A DNA stretch of 64,000 nt, taken from assembly GCA_964526735.1 (NCBI GenBank), contig CAZGLO010000010.1:1-64000 (forward strand), written 5' to 3'. Position 1 is the stretch's first letter. Each line of letters starts with the position of its first letter. Made by a program: the position numbers and the translations under genes. Source of the stretch: JAAUSY01 sp964526735 (GTDB taxonomy: Bacteria; Chloroflexota; Chloroflexia; Chloroflexales; Chloroflexaceae). Below the pieces are notes generated by a model that saw only the letters and a program-made list of their open reading frames with translations, searched no databases and was not told the origin of the DNA. Positions 34,964-42,480 of the stretch are shown here, one piece after another.

Positions 34964-35494
34964 TTACCATAGCTGTTGGAGGGCGTGTTCGTGGGATACC
35001 AGGTCGGAAGCAGTAAACAAGACAAACCGTACGAGCGTGATATCAGGATGGTGCTGAAGATAGGCAAGGACGGTTTGCAGGGCGACGGTCGCTGCCTCAG
35101 CTACCGGGTAGCCGTAGGCCCCTGTGCTGATGGCAGGAAACGCCATGCGTTGTACCCCATGATGAGACGCGATCTCCAAGCAGTGAAGATAGGCACTCGC
35201 AAGCAAGATTGGCGCTCTGGTCGGGTGGTCGTGATAGATAGGCCCAACGGCGTGTATCACCCACTCGGCAGGCAACGCCCCAGCAGAGGTGATACGGGCT
35301 TCGCCGACCGGACACCCACCAATGCGGCGACATTCCTCGAAAAGAGACGGCCCGCCAGCGCGGTGGATCGCTCCATCAACGCCGCCTCCGCCACGAAGCC
35401 CGGGGTTGGCGGCGTTGACAATCGCATCAACGTGTTGTTGGGTGATATCTCCCTGCACGAGTTCGAGCAGGGAATGGCCTATCTGCACCTGCAC
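34964..35494 (-). CDS. Macro-domain protein (probable O-acetyl-ADP-ribose / ADP-ribosyl hydrolase)
   Basis: This 176-residue single macro domain carries the ADP-ribose-binding and catalytic motifs VQGDITQQHVDAIVNAANPGLRGGGG (residues about 13-38), GGVDGAIHRAGG, and AFPAISTGAYGYP near 120. These match the MacroD/YmdB class, which removes ADP-ribose or deacetylates O-acetyl-ADP-ribose, the product of sirtuins. It starts at GTG 35494, 22 bases after the atpA stop, in the middle of the ATP synthase operon, which is not its usual place. A Sir2 gene lies 27 kb away in this window. The substrate in this cell is unknown. Confidence 0.9.
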   Translation of the reverse strand: MQVQIGHSLLELVQGDITQQHVDAIVNAANPGLRGGGGVDGAIHRAGGPSLFEECRRIGGCPVGEARITSAGALPAEWVIHAVGPIYHDHPTRAPILLASAYLHCLEIASHHGVQRMAFPAISTGAYGYPVAEAATVALQTVLAYLQHHPDITLVRFVLFTASDLVSHEHALQQLW

Positions 35495-35516
35495 GTGTTC
35501 GCCCCCATCGCGAGAA

Positions 35517-37100
35517 CTATTCGCTATCGCTATAATTGCTCGTCTGCTTAAATTCCTTGATAGCGTCTTCCATAGCGCTCTTCACCTCTGGAGACGGGAA
35601 TTTCTTGTCGAGCCGGTTGTCGTAGATCGCCTGGCGAACTTCGGGCTTGACCGTGCGCAAGAACTGCAGGAAGTCGGTTCGCCACTGCCCAATGCGCCCC
35701 ACTGGAATATCATCCAAGAAGCCGTTGGTGGCAGAGTAGATCAGAATGACTTGATCCTCCACGTCGTACGGCTGATATTGGGGCTGCTTGAGGATCTCAC
35801 GCAAGCGATAGCCGCGCTCGATCTGCCCTTTGGTAGAGGCGTCGAGGTCGCTGGCAAACTGAGCAAATGCTTCTAGCTCACGGAACTGTGCCAGCTCAAG
35901 ACGCAGCCGACCAGAGACCGACCGCATCGCACGGGTTTGTGCCGAACCACCCACACGGCTCACACTAATACCGACGTTGAGCGCTGGGCGCTGGCCCGCG
36001 TTGAAGAGGTCGGATTCTAGGTAGATTTGGCCGTCGGTAATGGAAATAACGTTGGTAGGCACGAAGGCCGACACGTCGTTGGCTTGCGTCTCAATCACGG
36101 GCAACGCCGTCAGTGAGCCGCCACCACATTCCTCATTGAGACGAGCAGCACGCTCAAGCAGGCGGGAGTGGAGGTAGAAGACATCACCAGGGTAGGCTTC
36201 GCGGCCAGGAGGACGCCGGAGCAACAGCGACATCTGCCGATAGGCGATGGCGTGCTTGGAAAGGTCGTCGTAGACGATGAGCGCGTCGCGGACTTGGTTG
36301 CCATCAATCTCGACGCCATTTTCCATCACCTCTTCGCCCATCGCACAGCCAGCATAGGGAGCAATAAATTGCAGCGCAGCCGACTCGGAGGCAGAAGCAG
36401 AGACAACAATGGTGTGCTCAAGCGCACCATGCTTTTCGAGGGTGGCAACGATCTGAGCAACCTGCGAACGGCGTTGCCCAATCGCGACATAAATACAAAC
36501 AATATCTTTTTGCTTTTTGTTCTGGTTGATGATCGTATCGATGGCGACGGCCGTTTTGCCAGTCTGGCGGTCGCCGATGATCAACTCACGCTGGCCCCGT
36601 CCGATGGGGATCATCGAGTCGATGGCGACGATACCCGTCTGCACCGGCGTATCGACCGACTTACGGGTGATAACGCCATGTGCGATACGCTCAACCGGGC
36701 GCTCTTTGGTGGCCCCAATCGGCCCCTTGCCGTCAATCGGCTGACCAAGTGGGTTGACCACGCGGCCAATAAGCTCTTTGCCAACCGGCACCGAAATGAC
36801 CTGGCCGGTTGAATTGACTTGGTCGCCCTCTTCGATGGTGAGATAATCGCCTACGACCACCACGCCGACGCTGTCTTTGTTGAGGTTGAGGGCGATACCG
36901 TAAATGGGCTCGGGGCGGCCGGGCTTGATGGGAAACTCCACCAACTCCGACGCCACTACTTTTTCAAGCCCGCTGACACGGGCAACGCCATCGCCGATGG
37001 CAATCACGGTACCAACGTGAACTTGGCGTGGACGCATCTCCACCCCACCCGTGATACCTTCCCGAAGACGTGAGATAAGATCTGTAGTTACCGTGGTCAT
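35517..37100 (-). CDS. atpA: ATP synthase alpha subunit
   Basis: This 527-residue regulatory F1 subunit has the P-loop GDRQTGKTA near 172, the VYVAIGQRRS block, YDDLSKHA near 270 and VGGSAQ near 375. All are standard. The start was set at ATG 37100 (MTTVTTDLISRLRE), nine bases after GGAGG; an upstream in-frame codon would add 22 residues with no match to the family. It lies about 155 bases after atpH. Confidence 0.96.
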   Translation of the reverse strand: MTTVTTDLISRLREGITGGVEMRPRQVHVGTVIAIGDGVARVSGLEKVVASELVEFPIKPGRPEPIYGIALNLNKDSVGVVVVGDYLTIEEGDQVNSTGQVISVPVGKELIGRVVNPLGQPIDGKGPIGATKERPVERIAHGVITRKSVDTPVQTGIVAIDSMIPIGRGQRELIIGDRQTGKTAVAIDTIINQNKKQKDIVCIYVAIGQRRSQVAQIVATLEKHGALEHTIVVSASASESAALQFIAPYAGCAMGEEVMENGVEIDGNQVRDALIVYDDLSKHAIAYRQMSLLLRRPPGREAYPGDVFYLHSRLLERAARLNEECGGGSLTALPVIETQANDVSAFVPTNVISITDGQIYLESDLFNAGQRPALNVGISVSRVGGSAQTRAMRSVSGRLRLELAQFRELEAFAQFASDLDASTKGQIERGYRLREILKQPQYQPYDVEDQVILIYSATNGFLDDIPVGRIGQWRTDFLQFLRTVKPEVRQAIYDNRLDKKFPSPEVKSAMEDAIKEFKQTSNYSDSE

Positions 37101-37255
37101 GCAAAAAAACCTCCGTAGCCACTCATGCGCTATCCGCTGGTTGGGTCGTTGGCCGCCACCCGGCACCGTGCGCCGATGGGCAGCCTACTGAAAAAGAGCG
37201 GGACAGGGTTGCCCCCACCACGAGGAGACCCGCCCGCTTCATGTGGCATGGTTTC

Positions 37256-37750
37256 TCAAATCGTTAGCATATTGCGTCGAATAGCCCCCAGACGCGAACG
37301 CAGGCTGTTGTCGAGGACTTGATCGCCCACACGGATGACCAGCCCGCCAAGCAGTGATTCATCGACCACATACTCAATATCAAGGGCCTCACCATACCGC
37401 TCTTGGAGATCTTTGGTAATGCGTTCTCGTTGACGGGCTTGCAGGTTGATGGCACTGGTGACAACCGCTTTTTGCGTTTCGACGCCACGCTTACTGTAGC
37501 TTTCGAAGGCCTGCATGATTTCGCCGATATGGTCGAGCTGGCCCTCGTTTGCCAGTGACAGCAGGAAGTTTCGCACTGGTGGCAAGGCATCTGGTGGTAG
37601 AGCTGCCTCAACACGTTGCTGGAGATCCATATCCTGGTCACTTTGGCCCATCAAATTTTTCGACGCAGCACGCAGTTGGTCAAGCGCCGTACCAACCAAC
37701 GCCTCAAAGAGAACATGTGCGATGTCTTGAGCTGTACTGGAAGTATTCAC
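37256..37750 (-). CDS. atpH: ATP synthase delta subunit
   Basis: This protein of about 164 residues joins F1 to the peripheral stalk. It has the family layout: an N-terminal helical domain (AQDIAHVLFEALVG), and a C-terminal part ending VVDESLLGGLVIRVGDQVLDNSLRSRL, the best-conserved delta motif. The start is uncertain. GTG 37750 has GAGGTG at a good distance and gives a normal N-terminus; GTG 37792 would add 14 residues. Confidence 0.9.
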   Translation of the reverse strand: MNTSSTAQDIAHVLFEALVGTALDQLRAASKNLMGQSDQDMDLQQRVEAALPPDALPPVRNFLLSLANEGQLDHIGEIMQAFESYSKRGVETQKAVVTSAINLQARQRERITKDLQERYGEALDIEYVVDESLLGGLVIRVGDQVLDNSLRSRLGAIRRNMLTI

Positions 37751-37885
37751 CTGTCCATCACCTCGAATTCGTGGTTCAGAGTGTGTGTCCACAAAAGTAG
37801 TCTACCCCCCAAAAGACAGCCAACGACCACGGTTGTGGTGGGCCGGGTGGAGGGATAGACCACTTCGGGACTCCCCACCTATCGG

Positions 37886-38380
37886 TTAGTTATTCTTGGC
37901 AAGCTCAGCAAGCGATTCTTCGATCAGCTTGTTGTGTGTCTTTGCAGAGACTTCTGCTTGCAAGACGCGGCTTGCGGTTTCGGCCACCAGCTCGGCGAGC
38001 TGATCCTTGACCTCGCCAATCAACTGGTCGCGCTCGCGTTGCGCTTGTTCGCGGGCCTCGGCGCGAATGCGCTCGGCTTCTTGGCGGGCCTCAGCAACGA
38101 TCTCCGATTCTTGCACCTTCGCTCGGTCTTGAGCTTGTGCCAAGATCTTTGCTCCTTCCTGGCGCGCCTTGCCGATTTCTGCCTCATAGTCACGTTTGGC
38201 GTTGGCCAATTGCTCTTTGACTTGGTCGGCGTCCTTTATGCTTTGCTCAATGCGCTCAGTTCGCTTTTGCAACATCCCAAGCACACGCTTGTAGAGCAGC
38301 ATATGAAGGATCACCACCATCACGACAAAGTTGATGGCTTGTGATATGAGGAGCGTAAAATTGATACCCAGAGCTTCCAT
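37886..38380 (-). CDS. atpF: ATP synthase subunit b
   Basis: This 164-residue peripheral-stalk subunit has one N-terminal membrane helix (FTLLISQAINFVVMVVILHMLLY, about residues 8-30) and then a long charged coiled coil rich in Ala, Glu, Lys and Arg. It ends in a helix that should meet delta. GAGGGG precedes the ATG. Only one b gene is present, so the stalk is probably a homodimer. Confidence 0.94.
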   Translation of the reverse strand: MEALGINFTLLISQAINFVVMVVILHMLLYKRVLGMLQKRTERIEQSIKDADQVKEQLANAKRDYEAEIGKARQEGAKILAQAQDRAKVQESEIVAEARQEAERIRAEAREQAQRERDQLIGEVKDQLAELVAETASRVLQAEVSAKTHNKLIEESLAELAKNN

Positions 38381-38413
38381 GAGCCAATCCCCTCTACCAA
38401 ATGGTTACCGAAC

Positions 38414-38647
38414 CTACAATACCCCGAAGCCGATCAAGAACGAAATGACCAGACCGAAGATGGCGAGTGCCTCAGTAAATGCAATACCGAGGAACATGTA
38501 GGTGACGACCGTTCCTTGGATCTCTGGATTCCGACCAATAGCCTGCAGTGCACCTGAAACAATAACGCCAATCCCAACACCTGGCCCAATAGCCGCGAGG
38601 CCGATAGCAAGTGCCGTTGCGATGAGGCGAAGCCCCTCTGTGTCCAT
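38414..38647 (-). CDS. atpE: ATP synthase subunit c
   Basis: This 77-residue rotor-ring subunit has two membrane helices joined by the polar loop GRNPE. The ion-carrying carboxylate is Glu59 in the motif AFTEALAIFG. The first helix (IGLAAIGPGVGIG) lacks the Gln and the second lacks the Ser that mark sodium-binding rings, so this should be a proton-driven enzyme. AAGGG precedes the ATG. The gap to atpB (360 bases) is long and contains a dispersed structured repeat. Confidence 0.96.
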   Translation of the reverse strand: MDTEGLRLIATALAIGLAAIGPGVGIGVIVSGALQAIGRNPEIQGTVVTYMFLGIAFTEALAIFGLVISFLIGFGVL

Positions 38648-39009
38648 GTGTTTGTGTCCCTTCTACCTTATTTGTGTTCGCTGTCACGAAAAACACAAAC
38701 GATTCCGAAACGTCTCATACCGTTGAAACCTGACAGAAATGATCGTCATATACCGCACGCTCTCAAGAGCAGCGGCTTGTCCCTTGGCGCGACGGCAGAG
38801 CCGTCTCCGAGACAATAGGCGGTATGACAGCAGCCCTGGAGCGGTTTCCTCCACTGCCACTGAAGTAGTGGCGTGGCTTCCACCGCGTAAGATTCGGTGA
38901 AGATAGTTTCAGGTGTACCCCTGTTTGTGCAGCAAGCCGCACCGGACGAACTACCGCGCCCGCTCCCCACACCAAAGGGGAAGGGATGCCGTTCAAATAG
39001 GATCCCGTC
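38648..39009. other. Long atpB-atpE intergenic region holding a dispersed repeat
   Basis: About 360 bases between two genes that are normally almost adjacent. It contains copy 1 of the hairpin-rich repeat (38745-38900) and, beyond it, a CCCC/GGGG hairpin near 38965-38985. No coding region is supported. Confidence 0.7.
38745..38900 (+). repeat. Dispersed structured intergenic repeat, copy 1 (inside the atp operon)
   Basis: A 156-bp element nearly identical to two others at 42123 and 43737. The left module is bounded by an imperfect inverted repeat (GTCATATACCGC ... GGCGGTATGAC) and holds the stems GCTCT/AGAGC and TTGTC/GACAA, the latter around GACGG/CCGTC. The right module is one long hairpin, GCGGT ... 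ACCGC, around CCAC ... GTGG and GCCACT/AGTGGC. Copy 1 has a 3-base insertion in the loop that leaves the stem intact. Confidence 0.85.
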
Positions 39010-40029
39010 TTAGGCATGTGCGTCGTGAGCAGCCCCATCGCCATGGTCGTCATGGCCGTGGCCATCGCCGTGTGGCGTAACGGCAACTGCGATAAATGCC
39101 ATCGTCAGCATTGCAAACACGAACGCTTGGATAAACCCAACAAACACTTCGAAGCCGTAGAACGGAAGTGGCAGCGTCAGCGGCACGAGGAAGGCCATTA
39201 CCACCAACACGACCTCACCGGCGAAGATATTGCCAAAGAGACGGAAGGAGAACGCAAGAATACGTGCAAACTCACTGATAAGCTCAAGCAGCCCAACCAC
39301 AAAGCCCATCGCCCCCTCGCGGGTATTGACGAACTTTCGGAAGTATTCTTTGCCAAAGGCATCGTAGCCGAGATATTCGATGTAGAAGAAGGCCAGCAGT
39401 GCCAACGCAAAGGTAAAGTTCAGGTCAGCGCTTGGCGAGCGGAACAAGGGAACTAAGACTTTCCCTTCGCCACACCAGTTGGGCCCGGAGTGCTCTCCCT
39501 CTTCGGTCGCTGCCAACGGTTGCTCACCACCCAGCATATCGACCGGGCCGGTGGATGCAATCTGTAGCTGTATTGCCCCATGATGGCCGCCTTCAGCCTC
39601 TTTGCAGACGCCAAGGGAACCCACACCCGGGATCAAGCCAAGCCAGTTGGAAACCAATACAAAGAGGAAAATCGTTGCGACAACGGGGAATACGCGAGGA
39701 ACGTAGTCGCGATTGACTTGTTGAAACACTTTGTAGAGTGCCTCAATCACAATCTCCATGATGTTTTGCAGCCCACGCGGTACTATATTCATCCTGGCCG
39801 TTGTGAGGACTGCAAGCACAATTAGCACGATATCCACAATAAACGTCACCAACAGTGCATTGGTGAACGGGATGCCAAGGGGAAGATAAAAGAGCGTTTC
39901 TGCCTTTACTTCCACGTGTGGCTGACTCATTGGGATAAACAAGCTGAGCAGCGTCACCACCACGGTACCGATAATGATATTCCGTACCTTGGGTGACATG
40001 TTTTGAATCATGCTGCGTAATTTCGACAC
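39010..40029 (-). CDS. atpB: ATP synthase subunit a
   Basis: This protein of about 339 residues is the membrane stator that forms the proton half-channels. The key arginine lies in FRLFGNIFAGEV near residue 250. It is longer than usual (about 240-270) because of a soluble insertion of about 70 residues (around CKEAEGGHHGA to SPSADLNF) between helices and a His/Asp-rich tail (HGDGHGHDDHGDG). The start is uncertain: GTG 40029 has AGGTGG/GGTAG upstream, while GTG 40044 and ATG 40011 are alternatives. It is the first gene of the operon; atpI and atpZ are not seen before it. Confidence 0.9.
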   Translation of the reverse strand: MSKLRSMIQNMSPKVRNIIIGTVVVTLLSLFIPMSQPHVEVKAETLFYLPLGIPFTNALLVTFIVDIVLIVLAVLTTARMNIVPRGLQNIMEIVIEALYKVFQQVNRDYVPRVFPVVATIFLFVLVSNWLGLIPGVGSLGVCKEAEGGHHGAIQLQIASTGPVDMLGGEQPLAATEEGEHSGPNWCGEGKVLVPLFRSPSADLNFTFALALLAFFYIEYLGYDAFGKEYFRKFVNTREGAMGFVVGLLELISEFARILAFSFRLFGNIFAGEVVLVVMAFLVPLTLPLPFYGFEVFVGFIQAFVFAMLTMAFIAVAVTPHGDGHGHDDHGDGAAHDAHA

Positions 40030-40484
40030 GTGTCTACCTACCACCTTTCTTGTGAACTGTACCCAAAGGTATGTATGTGCTCAATTCCTGCTCCTGCACC
40101 ACAACTGGGTGCTTATCCAACGGTGGTTCCACTTCTGTTACAGGTGGAGGACGTGCCCAATGGCTCCTCCCGCCCGTTCAGCCACCCGTTCGATAGCTGT
40201 GTTATTACCGGAGCGGCCACAGGAACTCACCTTGTCGTAGTTCGGAGAAGGAAGTGCCCCGTCACATAGGTGTCTATCTTGCTCAAGGCAAGACGATAGA
40301 GGGCAACAGCGCGCCATGCCCCCCGTTCGGAGGGAAGTAAGGTGGTGCCTTGGCATATTTGGCACGTTCGCCCCAACCCTATCCTGGGTGTTGCGAAGTT
40401 GCAACACACGAAAAAAAAACTCCGGTTGCAGTCTTCGTTTGTTCCATTGACTTTCAAACAACTTGTACATTTTTGACGCCGTTG

Positions 40485-40513
40485 AGTATAGCATAGCTAT
40501 CCACAAAGCGCAA
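40485..40513 (-). promoter_or_regulatory. Possible atp operon promoter
   Basis: Minus-strand -35 TTGCGC (40508-40513), spacer of 17, -10 TATACT (40485-40490). The -10 is good and the -35 weak. It would give an untranslated leader of about 450 bases before atpB. Confidence 0.35.
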
Positions 40514-40779
40514 ATAAAAGGCTGAAACAAAGCCATCGGAGAAAATCGGGAGGACAACCGAAGATAACCATGGGGGAAACAAAGTGTATAATATGTCTTC
40601 GCAAAGACGAATAGTTTGTGCTTCTTCTCACAAAGAAATCACCCCTCAGCGCTCGCAGAAAGGTGCGTTGTCTATGCGAAATATGCACAAAAAGGGCGCA
40701 AGAACCCACGAAACTCGTGAGTAAAAGAATGCACCCGTTGTTGAGATGAATGAGATATTTGAGATGTCTATTTTTTGGT

Positions 40780-40844
40780 CAGACGATGTTCATCTGGATC
40801 GTTGTCTGGATGATTGGCTGGATGATTGGCTGGATGATCGTCTG
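40780..40844. repeat. 12-bp tandem repeats within an inverted repeat
   Basis: Three copies of CTGGATGATTGG (the last diverged) at 40806-40841, enclosed by CAGACGAT ... ATCGTCTG arms. It lies just downstream of the response-regulator stop. The T-run is on the wrong side for a terminator of that gene. Confidence 0.6.
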
Positions 40845-40850
40845 ATTGTA

Positions 40851-41945
40851 TTATCGCGTTAAGGCATGTTGTAATTCCCGGATGGTTCGCTTTGTATTGA
40901 CCCACACCGCGCCTATCTTCGAGTTGGCAATCTTCTTGTTGAAGATCAGTACCAAGAGATAGCTCTGTGCGACATCAAAACAATAGAGGTCGTAATTAAG
41001 CCCTTCGTGGATATACAGGGTGGTTGCGTCTTCCTCGCCCAATTGACGCGACACCTCGCCCGAGGTGGCAAAGCTGGTAGAAAGCAGTGGGAGCAAGATC
41101 ATCACGGGCAATTTGTCCGTGGTTCCCACCTCGACCAGCACCATGCCGGCGCGGTCGGTCAGCAACACACATTGTGGGCCAAGCTCTTGCGAGAGCTGGC
41201 TCATGATGGTACGAATGGGGTTGAGGTTGTCGCTGTCGAGCACCAGTGTGCCGCCTGGGCGACGCTGTCTCCAGTGATACTCTTCATCTTCCTCGTGCGG
41301 TTGTTGGGCCGCGGGTTTTTCGCTGTGTGATGCACGATGTTCGGCGGCGATGGCGCGGGTACGTGCGGCCAATCCGCCGGTTCCTCGTAGCCGACGGGTG
41401 CGCACCGATTTGCGTTCGGGGGCAGCCGAAGACGGCTTGGGTTCGGGTTCAGGATCGGGTGGCGGAGCAGGCTCAGGGTCGGGCTTGGCTTCCACCGAGG
41501 CGGCGGGTGGGTCGGAGGATGCCGGTTCGGCTGTGTCCTCATCCTCATCGTCGTCTTCCTCTGCTTGAGCAGCTGCTTCTTCTGCCGCCTGCGATGCGGC
41601 TGCTTCGATTGCCCCTTTGAGATGTTCAAACGACCACTCGCCATGCAAGAACTGGGCGACGCCGAGTGACTTGGCTTCCTCTGCGCTTTGGGTATCTTCT
41701 GTGTTGCTACAGAGCACCAAGCGAGTGGGGACATCGAAATTGGGCAAGATTTCTGCCATTTCGATCCCACTCATTTCCGGTACATTCACATCGGCGACAA
41801 TGACATCGGGCGGTTGAGAACGTACCTCCCACAGGGCTTCGTTGGGCGATTCGATCAACTTTACTTCAAACGTATCTCCGAGTTGCTCGGGCAGGGCACG
41901 TAACGCCTCATTGTCTCCGGCAACTACCACGATTTGGTACGTCAT
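40851..41945 (-). CDS. Response-regulator receiver domain fused to Roadblock/LC7 domain
   Basis: This 364-residue protein has an N-terminal receiver domain (about 1-118) with the phosphoacceptor Asp in VIVADVNVPEMSG near residue 51 and a VLCSN/T switch region. The acidic pocket near residue 10 is weak (AGDNEAL). A linker of about 120 residues, acidic and then PEPEP-rich and basic, follows. The C-terminal domain (about 240-360) resembles Roadblock/LC7 (MglB-like): VLLTDRAGMVLVEVG and YLLVLIFNKKIANSKIGAVW. Such domains bind and regulate small Ras-like GTPases, so the protein could couple phosphorylation to a GTPase switch. No GTPase gene is in the window. AAAGGTG and GAAGG lie upstream of the ATG. 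Confidence 0.8.
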   Translation of the reverse strand: MTYQIVVVAGDNEALRALPEQLGDTFEVKLIESPNEALWEVRSQPPDVIVADVNVPEMSGIEMAEILPNFDVPTRLVLCSNTEDTQSAEEAKSLGVAQFLHGEWSFEHLKGAIEAAASQAAEEAAAQAEEDDDEDEDTAEPASSDPPAASVEAKPDPEPAPPPDPEPEPKPSSAAPERKSVRTRRLRGTGGLAARTRAIAAEHRASHSEKPAAQQPHEEDEEYHWRQRRPGGTLVLDSDNLNPIRTIMSQLSQELGPQCVLLTDRAGMVLVEVGTTDKLPVMILLPLLSTSFATSGEVSRQLGEEDATTLYIHEGLNYDLYCFDVAQSYLLVLIFNKKIANSKIGAVWVNTKRTIRELQHALTR

Positions 41946-42122
41946 CGCCTTCTCTCACCTTTTGCGTCTATACCATGCAAACCAATGCATTCCAAACAGT
42001 CCAGCGCCACCCAGGTGGTGTTCGCGTGTGTGCGAGATTCAACGACATCAGGATAGCGTTTCAGAAACATAGCAAATCTCGGTTCCGTTTCTGCGACACG
42101 TGACTCTGCCCCTTGTAGATGT

Positions 42123-42254
42123 GTCATATACCGCACGCTCTAAAGAGCGGCGGCTTGTCCCTGGCGCGACGGCAGAGCCGTCTCCGAGACAATTGGAGCG
42201 GTTTCCTCCACTGCCACTGAAGTGGCGTGGCTTCCACCGCGTAATATTCGGTGA
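42123..42254 (+). repeat. Dispersed structured intergenic repeat, copy 2 (internally deleted)
   Basis: 132 bp. It matches copies 1 and 3 closely but lacks 20 bases that hold the closing arm (GGCGGTATGAC) of the left module. The inner stems and the right hairpin are kept. Same orientation as the other copies. Confidence 0.85.
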
Positions 42255-42437
42255 CCCGTAGGCGTTGTCGAATTCTGCCCCCCATGTAGATTGTCGGAGG
42301 TTGTGCAGTCTGCAAACGCAACGAGTATTATAGCACAGGGATGGCATTTTGGGCTACCACCAATGTGAGGATAACCGATCATTGATAATCGTCGTATGGT
42401 TGTCGTATGATGGCTGTCGTATGACAGTGTGCCATAT

Positions 42438-42475
42438 AAAAAAAAGACGTTGTTGCCCCTGCTCCTGTTGCAACG
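42438..42475 (-). terminator. Intrinsic terminator of the 402-residue gene
   Basis: Minus-strand stem CGTTG/CAACG (42448-42475, with further GCCCC/GGGGC pairing possible) followed by TC and eight T residues. It starts directly after the stop at 42481. Confidence 0.6.
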
Positions 42476-42480
42476 GGGGC

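Larger units (their letters stand above)
40030..40850. other. Long leader of the atp operon, no gene supported
   Basis: About 800 bases. A minus-strand frame of 139 codons (40138-40557) lacks family resemblance or a ribosome site and was not called. The region holds a possible atp promoter (40485-40513), a hairpin GTGTTGC/GCAACAC (40388-40407) beside a run of nine A, and 12-bp tandem repeats at 40806-40841 just after the response-regulator gene. Confidence 0.5.
41946..42480. other. Intergenic region with repeat copy 2 and a terminator
   Basis: About 535 bases without a supportable gene. It should hold the promoter of the response-regulator gene. It contains dispersed repeat copy 2 (42123-42254) and the terminator of the 402-residue gene (42438-42475). 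Confidence 0.6.

Noticed and set aside
40138..40557. Minus-strand frame of 139 codons upstream of atpB, considered as atpI
   Set aside because: One hydrophobic stretch only, no resemblance to AtpI or AtpZ and no ribosome site.
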